Assembly (NCBI GenBank): GCA_000149265.1
Contig: CH003046.1
Location: 1,570,037-1,634,036 of the forward strand
DNA: 64,000 bases
Source: Ciona savignyi
Lineage: Eukaryota > Chordata > Ascidiacea > Phlebobranchia > Cionidae
Reading direction: 5' to 3'
The notes beneath the pieces are model-generated. The model was not told where the DNA came from and searched no databases. It saw only the letters and a program-made list of their open reading frames with translations. Made by a program: the position numbers and the translations under genes. Position 1 is the first letter of the stretch; every line of letters begins with the position of its first letter. Below are positions 55,801 through 64,000 of the stretch, in pieces.

Positions 55801-58800
55801 CCAATACCGACAACTATTGGTCAAAGGAATTCTATCGGATCAGTCAATGAGGTTGGTATATTTACAAGATATTCATGTTTTATTCCTGTAAAAGGGGAAA
55901 ATGCAAAACAGTTGGAATTATCACAGTTTGTCAGTTACTTTCTACCAACTATGGGGTTATTCCAGTATTTTATACATAAGTGAAATATTTTAACTGTTTT
56001 ATTGCAACTGGTTAATTTTCTGGGTTCGCTAAGTGCCTTGATCACAACTGACAAGCAAGCGGCGGGATTCAATACAGCCGGGAAAACAACACTGGGCTGT
56101 TCCTAGTTTTCTGTTTATTTTCATTGGTGAGATAACCCCATTCGCATACATCCAGTAGGAGTTATTCTATATTGTTTAATATTTTACTGTCAGGTCAGTT
56201 GAGACTTTTTACCTGGTTAAATAGAACCCATTATTCTACTGGGCTTACATGATGTATGCTAATTTCTTAACCCAAAGATAAAACTCACAATGTCATTCCG
56301 CCAGTTCTAATACGACAACCATTTTGCTAATGCTTTAACCAACTAAGATTTTTCTAGTCTGTTTGGTCAAAATACAGAAATTGAAATTAAAATGATTGAT
56401 TCCGCCAGATCCACTCTATTGGTCCAACCTCACCTGAGTCGATTGCTCCATCTCAAATCGAGGAAGCAACCAAAGAAAGCCACGGAAGCAAATCCTTTTC
56501 ACAGGGTTTCAATATTCAAGGCAAGCGATTATTTGTGTTTTCTATGATTGGGTTCAGTTGATGCATACATAGCAGTGTTACCTTTCAATGTCCACTGAAT
56601 AACCGATGTAAGATGAAGTCTATGTGATATGGCAGGTGCATCTTTCTCTGATTTTTTCCAGATTATACACTGGCAGGAAAAGCACAAAAAAAATCTTTGC
56701 AAAATACAAATATTTTATGGCACCACTTGGCACATTCTAGATTAACTTTCTTGTCGAGTTAGTTAAAACATGGACTGAAGCCGAAGAGTATTTTAATTGA
56801 TTACATCTAACTGCTAGTCAATGTGTTAAACAAGGCACTTAGCAGACTTTGCCTGAACCTGGTGGAATAATCTGTTAAACTAATACAGTAGCAAGGTACT
56901 AAAACCTGAAGAAACATCTTAATCATACATAACACACCTCAATAGCTCTGGTAAACCGACGGTGGGCGCAAGGTAATTCAACAGTTACCAGTGTAAAAAC
57001 GCTTTCTTAAATATTCACAAGATAATATCATGATTGCTCAAGGTGGAAAAAACAACAAGAAAATGAAAAAGCAAAAAAAAAACTACACATTACCGTTCAA
57101 TGGCATATTGTTATTGTGGTGGATAATAAATTTTTAGTGTTATGCTACTGCTTAACCTTGGATTTTATTTCATTTAAAATGCAATTTAATAAGAATATTG
57201 CTTTTTAATATAAATATAACATTGGCTCTGTACTTGAAATGTCAATGATTGAAAAAGATCAGAAAATCATGACCAAGAGTATTTTGTAATGATGCTTTAA
57301 AACTGCTTGTTTTATATTACGTTTGATATTTTGTATTTTTTATATCTTTTTTTACCCACGAGAACCAAACATGAATCCTATTTGCAGGGCCCAGCAAAGT
57401 TCCAACAACTGAAGGATCACAAAACCACAAGAAGCAAAATGGAAGTGATACTGCAAATACGGTACCATATCTGGAATTATAGTGTTTCATATTCATATTC
57501 TTCAACTCTATAAATAGCACAATTAACTCATATTTGCAAAGCACTAACTTACGAAAGTCTAGATTTTGTTCTTATTTTCATTACTCTTATTACTCTATCC
57601 AGTGGGTTTAGGCAGAATCTGCTAAGTACTTTGCCTAAGAACAATCGACTAGTCAGCAGCTGTGTTAAAATTAATCAAAACTGTGGTAGCAAAAATTGTC
57701 ATGGTTCCTTAAAGTATCGAGCATCCATATCAAATTGTACTGTAACTTCTGTAAGTACCCAATTTTCGCAACTTAGTTATACATTACAGGTTCAGCACAA
57801 CCGGCGTTGGACGTCGGTTGTATGTTTGTCACCTCCTGTGCTCGACCAGAAGTCGCAGGAACTTGCGAATGCAAGCGGATGTCTTCGAGTAGAAATCCTT
57901 CTATCCGCTGTCAATGCTGTGGTGTCCAAAGGTCCAGGGATACGGGTGACGGACGTATGCATGCAAGTGCTTGAACATGTTGTTCAAATGAGGATGCTCC
58001 CAGATAAAGAAGACGTATGTTGTTATGTAAATTGCTTAAACCAGAGTTTTGTTTTTAGGGAGTCATTTTGAAATGCAACATTTTAAGACAGATTGTTATA
58101 CGAGGAGGCATTTTTCCATGCAGCATTTAATATCATTTTTATGATTTGAAGTTTGAAAATAGAATGAATACTTTGCAAAACGTCTGTCATTAGGATAAAA
58201 TAATTATTCTCGATGTATGTTTTTCTCCCAAACTCCATTTTAAAATTGATTTTAAAATTAGTAACTGTGGAAATTATTGATCGAAGCTTTTGATTTGAAA
58301 TCTTGGGTGTCATGTTAATCGCCAGGATGTTTTATCTTATCTAAACTAAGTTGGCAGAAAATCGTTCTTAGGATTGGCCTCAAAGCTTTATCTTTCATTT
58401 ATATTAATATTTTTACCCGTGCAGAGCAATTTGACTGAAGAAGATATACAGAGGGATTACAAGCATCAGGTACTTTTTTCCCGACATGTTACATGTAGTT
58501 GTGTTATGGTTTAAGTAGGACTGAAAACTATTTATATTGGTTATATTCTCACATAATTGATTCCAAAAATGTTCGTTACGACTTTGACATTGTTTACTAA
58601 GAGTATAAACAAGTTTTCTGTAGGTGATATTACAATAGTCATTATGACAGAGGTAATTGAAGGGTTAGTTGAGTTGCTGCAGGGTGTTCAATACTTGTTA
58701 TATAAATCCTTTGTGTCAAGGGACAAGGCAATGACGTACTTTGCCGGTGGCCCAAATGAAGTGATAAAAGTGGGGAAACTGCTACACTAATACACCTAGC

Positions 58801-61800
58801 CAAGCTGCCTATAAATAATTACTTCATAAAAATGACTTTTGAGTATTTTATTAGTTTTCAGACAAAACTTTGTAGGATGAAAAATTTTTGATAATTCCTC
58901 AGGTGTGTCCTTGTGTTACAAAAAAGAGAGCCTTAATCATATAAAACATACTCAATATCCACAGCAGGCTCAAGGTGATCCAACAATTGCCTGTGTGATA
59001 ATGCTTCCTGTAGTATCTTTTTACAGAGATATAACATAAATATCTTATCATATTTGTTGTTACAATAAAACGGCCCTTCCTACAGAAAACTATTGGAACT
59101 TTTCTTCAAGTTCTTCACTCCATCATAAGATTGATTGGTTGTTCGAATGGTTGCCACAGATCTGGCCACAGAAGTGCGGCCGCAGATAGAGTTAGAGCTA
59201 CGGTAAGTTTATTGGACATGGTGTATTCGTTACAATACAGGACAACATTAATGTAACCTTAAAACAGTTTAATTGTTACTAAGTTTAAATCAAAGTTATT
59301 TCCAGTGTGATTGTTTTTTAATGCCAGTGTCATTAATTTTGAATATTAATAATAATTTGTCATTGCATAACGTTACCTGTTTTCTGTTATATATTGTCCG
59401 ATAACTGCAAAACTATCTAGATATTTATTTTTACATATTAAATTAGTTATACTTGGAATGTACTGTGTGTATTACTTAAAAACACATTTATTTTACTAAC
59501 CACAAAGACATTTATTTGATTAAGTACAAAAACATTTACAAAGTTTCAAAAATTTAAAAATTCTAATTTCCAGTCCCAAGTGATGTTGAACAATGTGTTC
59601 GAGGCCCACCGGAAGTATTTTCGATTCTTTATTAAGAATATCATAAGAACAAGCTGTGTAAGTGATATAATGGACTTCTTACACCCACTCCTTGCATACT
59701 GCAACATTGACATTAACACCTGTGATGTTTTGGGTAAGTACAAGTCAAATGACTGTTTAATTCTTTTTTATAGAGTTGGAATAAGGCAAAACACAACATG
59801 GTTGTTCAATATAGCAGAGGTTGCTTGCTAGGAAGTTCCCCTTATTTTCTATTTTGACTGCACTCTATAGTAATGTACTTGGTCTCAACTTACGAGAACA
59901 GTGATGTTAAAAATTAATTTCTTCTAGTTAGCTTATTTACAGCAAACCGTTAGCCAAACGGTTGTGGAAATCAATCCAGCCAATATCTAATCATTTTGTC
60001 CTTGTTCTTATAATTCCCATGAAGACATCAGTGGAGATGGAATGCGGACCGACGCAGCTTCAAAAAGCAGTGTACACAATGTTATTGTGAAGGTTATTTT
60101 CGGTGACCTCATAAGGAAATGCCTCGACACAAAAGTTCTCCAAAACCATTCAACCAATCTTACTAGCCGGGTAATATAATGTAAATAATAACAACATATA
60201 TTCTAAATTGGAAGATTGTAGATTATAATGTGGTGCATTGTGTGTGTTGTTAATATGACAGGTCCCAATTTCTATTCAAGAAGTTGTTTCCTTGATCAAG
60301 TCACTTAAGGAAAGTGATATTGGTTCTGTAGACTCGGCTAATTTAAATAATTTAAAAAACAGTTTTTAGCAAATATTAACCAGACCAGAATAACTTAACC
60401 AGTCTGACTTGGTGACAAAGAATTTATAATTATCATGTTTAAACGACTATCATTTTCCCACACTTTTAAGATAAACATGATATTATTTTTTGGTTGAGCA
60501 ATTGTTCTGAGTCTCCTAAATCATTATCTTTATCTTTAAACCATTTAATACTTCTTTTCTTGTGACAGAAATTATTTGATGAAGTTCGGAATTTCGTTCA
60601 GTTTGTCCGACTTCAAAATCCCTCCACTTTTAACCAAGTATTGCTGACCACAATGTTTCAACCCATGCGAAAGCGTAAAGCCTGGCTAAAGAACCAGGTA
60701 ATGGAGTTGGATTGATCATTAAACACTTAAACCAAGCTTTTAATTGTTTCTTTAAAAAGGATTTCTTGTTGAACACCAGTAATGTATTTCTCCAAAATTT
60801 TTGGGTACCATATTTATGTTTTATCCTCTTTAATGGGGATACGCATTAGAGTTATAACACAAGTAAACGTCCGTTTACCTTGCGGACACTGTTAGATTAC
60901 CAGTACTAAGTCTGTGGTTTGTATATGTTTGAGAAGATGTTGTTCCAGTTTTTTTAGTACCACCCATTTATGCACTGAATCCACGAAATGTCCACTAAGT
61001 GCATTATGGCAAGATATAAGAGACTAGCAATGACCAGTTTCGTTTCCACACTGTTTTAGCGAAAAGGCTTTGCAATACCCTGAAACCTGACCTGGTAAAA
61101 ATCACGTACAAGGTTAAATGATGTAAAAACATTCGCATTACTTTTAGTCTCAGAATAAGTTGAAGAAACTGAAAACAGTTCTTGGCGACAACCAATCCAA
61201 CACTTCAAGAAAGCTCCAAAAGTCAGTTAGTTCAAAATATGTGTCCTGATGAAATTTATTTATATTTAAGCCAAAAACATGGAGCCAAATTTTCATCATA
61301 TTGTTTTTGAAAATATTTATTTCATTTTAATCATTACATTTTTTGCTTAGACTATCCAACAACTCCCTGCATTATGCTCTAAAGTGAATTCTATTTAATT
61401 TAGCCGAAGAGGCGGCGTGTTTCTGCAGTTAAGTCCTCTAGGATCAAGACCACTAAATGGAAGAAACTCGAAGCAAACATTCTTTGCCAAGTATAAAGAA
61501 AGTCGGTTGTCTTCCGGTGAGGGTTCCCTGCTCAACCGTTTCTCCACGTATGTTGACACTATTTGCTTCTATTTAGCATTGGTGGTTAATGGTTTTCCCC
61601 TAGCATTGATGGTTAATGGTTTTTCCCTAGCATTGATGGTAAGAATTGATGTTTAATGGTTTCCCCCTAGCATTGATGAATAATTGTTTTCCCCTAGCAT
61701 TGATCTTTAATGGTTTTTCCCTAGCATTGATGGTTAGCATTAATAGTTAATGGTTTTCCCCTAGCATTAATAGTTAATGGTTTTCCCCTAGCATTGATGG

Positions 61801-63967
61801 TTAATGGTTTTTCCCTAGCATTGATGGTTAATGGTTTTTCCCTAGCATTGATGGTTAATGGTTTTCAACACTTGGCCAAATTTTACATATGTTGACACGT
61901 TTTGCTTCTATTTAGCCTTAATGGTTAATGGTTTTCCCCTGTGAATAGGAATTGAGAAGTTTCTTTGATTTATTAGAACCCATTTATCCATTGGGTGAGG
62001 GTTATCCGTCAAGTGCCCGGCCCAAGGACAATAACCGACTAGCTCACAATCAATTTAATCCTACATCATTTTTGTGAAAGGCTTTGTTCTATCCCACTAA
62101 GCTATTCGGCCATAATACCTTCCAAAACTATTGTGAACACAAAGTAAATAAACTGACGGTTTCCCGTGTCCTATCTTCCCTTTGTTGTCCCACTAGAAAG
62201 CACATGAATATCTTGATCTACATGTAGGATAGGATAGGATATTCATATTTATCCCCGTGAATGGAAAAACCAAGATGGTTAACACACATGCAATTGTCAG
62301 ATCACCTCGCGTCCACCGTCGGGTTACCAGAGCTATTGCATTGTGTTGTATATGATACATTAGTTCTTTCAATTTGGTAGAACCCATCTAATCCGCTGGG
62401 TTCAGGCAATGTCCGTAAAGTGCCTTGCCCAAGGAAACAACCGACCAAGGCTAGCGACCGGTTTTGCACCTGCAACCTTTCGATTGAAAGACGACGCACT
62501 TAACTGCCAGGCTAACTGGCCGGATGTGTACTGTGGTGCACTATAATACCCATGATACTTCTAGTTGTGAAAACAACGGGGAATTCATCGGATGAAGAAG
62601 ATGTTGAAGATGAAGCCTTCCGAAACCAACGAAGCGGGTCGATATTCAAACTTCCTCTTAAACATCTATTCAAGAACAAATCAGGGGTGATTTTACAAAG
62701 AATAAATACCACATAATAAAGAATTACTCTTATGACTTATTTGAATATATAATTAAATTTTTCACATTGGTAAATTTTTCATATAAGGGAATTTGATCAC
62801 ATGAATCAATTGCGACCATCAGCCAATATAATGAACATGCGAGTCCAGTGGTTTCCAAATTAAAAAAAAAAATTCACAACGGACCCCTTGCAATTTTTTT
62901 AAAGGTTTGGCGATATAGTGAACACTAAAAAATTGATCGATCACAACCGACAAAATCAATGTACCGATTAGTGAAAAATAGGCCCACACAGAGCAAAAAA
63001 TATATATTTTATTTTCAACGCTGTCTTAAAAGTGATTTACGGACCCTAAAAGGTCCGCAGACTCCACTTTGGGAACCACTGTGCTAGTCCATCCTCATTT
63101 GCAGGAAAAATCCCCATTCTCCCCAAGTGCCATAGATGAGAAGAGATTCTCAGAGTTTTCTGGGAATGATGGGAACTCCACAACCTTATTATCCCGGATG
63201 CTGAAGAAAACAATACAGAAGAAACAAGACACTGACTCAATGCAATTCGATGGTGAGAATTAGACCAGATATTATATCTCAACACATTACAAGGTTTTCC
63301 CAATGGTGGAAAAAGAAGAGTGTTTTAACATAAGAAATGTACTGTACTTAGAGTATTCTTGTATTGAAGGTACTTGGTAGTGAATCGTAGTGAATGAAAT
63401 TAAAGCGAAACATGTCAGGTTATGTGGCACGAAAAGCACGCAAAGAATGTTACATACCAAAGTAAATGATTATTAAATACATGCGGGCAAGATTACAGTT
63501 GATTACAGGGCACAAAATAACTGTCGGGAATCCTGCACGTATTACTACAGGGATAGAAATTTAAGCATTTTCACAACATAACCCATGTGAGTAGAAAATT
63601 CATCCGGATCTGTGAAAAGCTAGTGATTTGTAAGCGGGTTTAAAAATAAAACCAAAGAAAAAATGTGATGTAACTGAAAAAAACACTCATAGTCGTTAGT
63701 TTAAAATGTAAAATCTGAAGAAATTATCTATTTAATAACTAGACTGTAGACAATGGAGTCAGAGCACAATATACCCTTTAACTATAATCCATGTTTTACT
63801 CCATTGGCCAAGATGAAAAAGGAACAAAAATGTCTGATGACAAAGCTGGATTTGTGGTTGATGCAGAAGATATTTGTAGCGGGACGAGTATATTGGATTT
63901 TCTGCTTGAGTGTTGTCCTCCTGGAACTGTTCCTGAACACACAGTGGTTGGATCGGTTCTTGGATTG
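49903..63967 (+). CDS. unc80: UNC80 (NALCN channel complex scaffold), 5' part, continues past window
   Basis: UNC80 is a very large (more than 3,000 residues) cytoplasmic scaffold that, with UNC79, supports the NALCN sodium-leak channel in excitable cells. The ATG at 49903 opens MESRVDYAAVGPKESNR followed by PLPIQSFLWRQT, matching the vertebrate N-terminus (PLPIQTFLWRQT), so the start is well supported. About 24 exons carry the protein to FLLECCPPGTVPEHTVVG at 63,967, equivalent to the region near residue 1,300 of the human protein. Conserved blocks are separated by diverged Ser/Lys-rich linkers. One intron uses a GC donor (56521). Phases fit for most junctions; exceptions are listed in the sub-entries. 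Confidence 0.93.
52130..52350 (-). mobile_element. SINE copy in UNC80 intron 4
   Basis: On plus: TATTGCACTATGTTGTTATA, ATCCACCGGGTTTAGGCGAC, CCCTTGCCCAAGGACACAAC and CCAGTTTCGATGCAGG, the reverse complement of the SINE in order. A copy of the second tRNA-like repeat follows at 52428-52520 (+). Confidence 0.8.
53142..57461 (+). CDS. unc80: UNC80 exons 6-13: one conserved block and a variable linker
   Basis: Exons: 53142-53175 (putative, needed for phase), 53333-53443, 53690-53804, 54028-54128, 54950-55096, 55747-55851, 56409-56520, 57388-57461. The second encodes DVAVVHCLLFQRWSEDGMLW, a clear UNC80 block. Its donor at 53443 (ACA/GTCGGA) is weak but gives the phase needed next; a perfect-looking GC donor at 53461 (AAG/GCAAGT) would give the wrong phase for the later exons. 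The rest encodes Ser/Lys/Pro-rich linker (for example MPLHERRRTPS, KKSSLFGIFR) that is poorly conserved in the family. The 56520 donor is GC (AAG/GCAAGC), and phase 1 is kept across it. Confidence 0.78.
55178..55482 (+). mobile_element. Full-length SINE with exact 29-bp target duplication (reference copy)
   Basis: The 305-bp element starts at about TCGTCCGGCCGGTTGGTCTA (tRNA-like head), has the core GTCCTTGGGCAAGACACTTT and CTAACCCAGCGGATTAATGG, the 3' part CCCGACGATGGGCGCGAGG, and a tail of four CCTAT units. It is flanked by identical direct repeats at 55149-55177 and 55483-55511. The perfect duplication and intact body imply a recent insertion. The order of parts suggests a tRNA-derived SINE similar to the composite SINEs described in Ciona. 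Confidence 0.9.
56805..57030 (+). mobile_element. SINE copy, plus strand, diverged
   Basis: CTGCTAGTCAATGTGTTAAA, GCACTTAGCAGACTTTGCCT, ACACACCTCAATAGCTCTGG and CCGACGGTGGGCGCAAGGTA follow the reference element. It lies in the UNC80 intron between 56520 and 57388. Confidence 0.75.
57790..60697 (+). CDS. unc80: UNC80 exons 14-19: conserved middle blocks
   Basis: Exons: 57790-58014, 58425-58469, 59086-59202, 59574-59733, 60025-60170, 60569-60697; phases 0, 0, 0, 1, 0, 0. They encode CLRVEILLSAVNAVVSKGPG, LIGCSNGCHRSGHRSAAADR, RTSCVSDIMDFLHPLLAYCN, VIVKVIFGDLIRKCLD and DEVRNFVQFVRLQNPSTFNQ. The Gly-Cys...Gly-Cys...Gly-His motif and the FLHxLLxxC block are characteristic of UNC80. A possible 66-nt cassette exon at 60262-60327 keeps phase but is not needed. 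Confidence 0.92.
60840..61075 (-). mobile_element. SINE copy, minus strand, diverged
   Basis: On plus: TCTTTAATGGGGATACGCAT, GGACACTGTTAGATTACCAG, GAATCCACGAAATGTCCACT and ACCAGTTTCGTTTCCACAC, the reverse complement of the SINE order. It lies in the UNC80 intron 60698-61147. Confidence 0.7.
61148..63967 (+). CDS. unc80: UNC80 exons 20-24: basic linker and following block, to window edge
   Basis: Exons: 61148-61225, about 61429-61547, 62565-62686, 63105-63252, 63813-63967. The 62565 exon encodes an acidic stretch then SIFKLPLKHLFKNKSG, like the KKLKLPIGKRNWLKR region of vertebrate UNC80. The last encodes ILDFLLECCPPGTVPEHTVV, matching FLLNCCEPGTIPDASIL. Phases fit from 62686 on (0, 1, 0). The exon around 61404-61547 is unresolved: two overlapping frames are open (PKRRRVSAVKSS from 61404, LSPLGSRPLNGRNSKQ from 61429), and neither has a strong donor in the phase required by 62565. 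The window ends 33 bp into the next intron. Confidence 0.85.
61576..61940. repeat. 27-bp minisatellite, about ten units
   Basis: The unit GCATTGATGGTTAATGGTTT plus TTCCCTA is repeated, with variants, almost without a break from 61576 to 61866, and one more copy lies at about 61914-61940. Two copies contain extra segments (near 61640 and 61735). The array begins fewer than 30 bp after the likely end of an UNC80 exon. Confidence 0.9.
62226..62524 (-). mobile_element. Full-length SINE, minus strand
   Basis: It begins on plus with AGGATAGGATAGGATATTCA (the reverse of the CCTAT tail) and ends with the reverse of the tRNA-like head (CTAACTGGCCGGA). It is nearly the same length as the copy at 55178, and only 40 bp separate it from the UNC80 exon at 62565. 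No clear target duplication was seen. Confidence 0.88.
62846..63081. mobile_element. Short hAT-type MITE directly before an UNC80 exon
   Basis: Ends CAGTGGTTTCCAAA and TTTGGGAACCACTG are imperfect inverted repeats of the hAT type. The flanking 8 bp, TGCGAGTC (62838-62845) and TGCTAGTC (63082-63089), match at seven of eight positions. The element is 236 bp with no coding capacity and ends 23 bp before the exon that starts at 63105. Confidence 0.85.
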
Positions 63968-64000
63968 GTAAGATTTGCTCCGACTGCATAGCTTAGTGGG

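Noticed and set aside
60262..60327. 66-nt phase-neutral exon in UNC80
   Set aside because: It keeps phase but 60170 joins 60569 without it and no family counterpart is clear. Kept only as a possible cassette exon.
1..64000. CRISPR arrays, operons, bacterial promoters or ribosome binding sites
   Set aside because: The window is spliced eukaryotic DNA; regular direct repeats found are a minisatellite and SINE copies, not spacer arrays.

Overview
The window is eukaryotic nuclear DNA, most likely from a tunicate of the Ciona type. This is inferred from small GT-AG introns averaging a few hundred bases, AT-rich introns, many tRNA-derived short interspersed elements whose tails read (CCTAT)n, and chordate-level similarity of the encoded proteins. 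No exon carries a prokaryotic signature. Almost all listed genes were found by joining short open segments at splice sites and checking that reading phase is kept. Protein families were recognised from memory, with no database search.

Layout. (1) 1-39,328 (+): nearly all of a DOP1/Dopey gene, 46 exons plus one putative microexon. It enters the window just after the start of the protein and ends in a TAA at 39,326-39,328. Exon 2 carries a one-base frame disruption. An 8.8 kb intron (19,101-27,939) holds a separate four-exon gene on the opposite strand (25,498-20,930) predicted to encode a small protein with one sushi/CCP domain. (2) 41,017-47,807 (+): a gene for a predicted secreted protein with a signal peptide, a Cys-rich N-terminal region, an M28-type metallopeptidase domain with several substituted active-site residues, and a C-terminal F5/8 type C (discoidin) domain. 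(3) 49,903-63,967 (+): the 5' half of an UNC80 gene, from its start codon to an exon in the middle of the protein; it continues beyond the window.

Mobile and repeated DNA is dense between exons: two hAT-type non-autonomous elements with terminal inverted repeats and 8-bp target duplications (3,883-4,823 and 62,846-63,081), at least fifteen copies of a roughly 300-bp tRNA-derived SINE (one with an exact 29-bp target duplication), a second short tRNA-like repeat family, a 27-bp minisatellite and a 34-bp tandem repeat.

The genes do not form an obvious pathway. DOP1 is a Golgi/endosome trafficking scaffold, UNC80 a scaffold of the NALCN sodium-leak channel complex, and the other two are predicted extracellular proteins. 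The items most worth following up are the apparently inactive M28-discoidin fusion, the antisense nested CCP gene, and the frame break in DOP1. Splice junctions that I could not make phase-consistent are stated in each entry.
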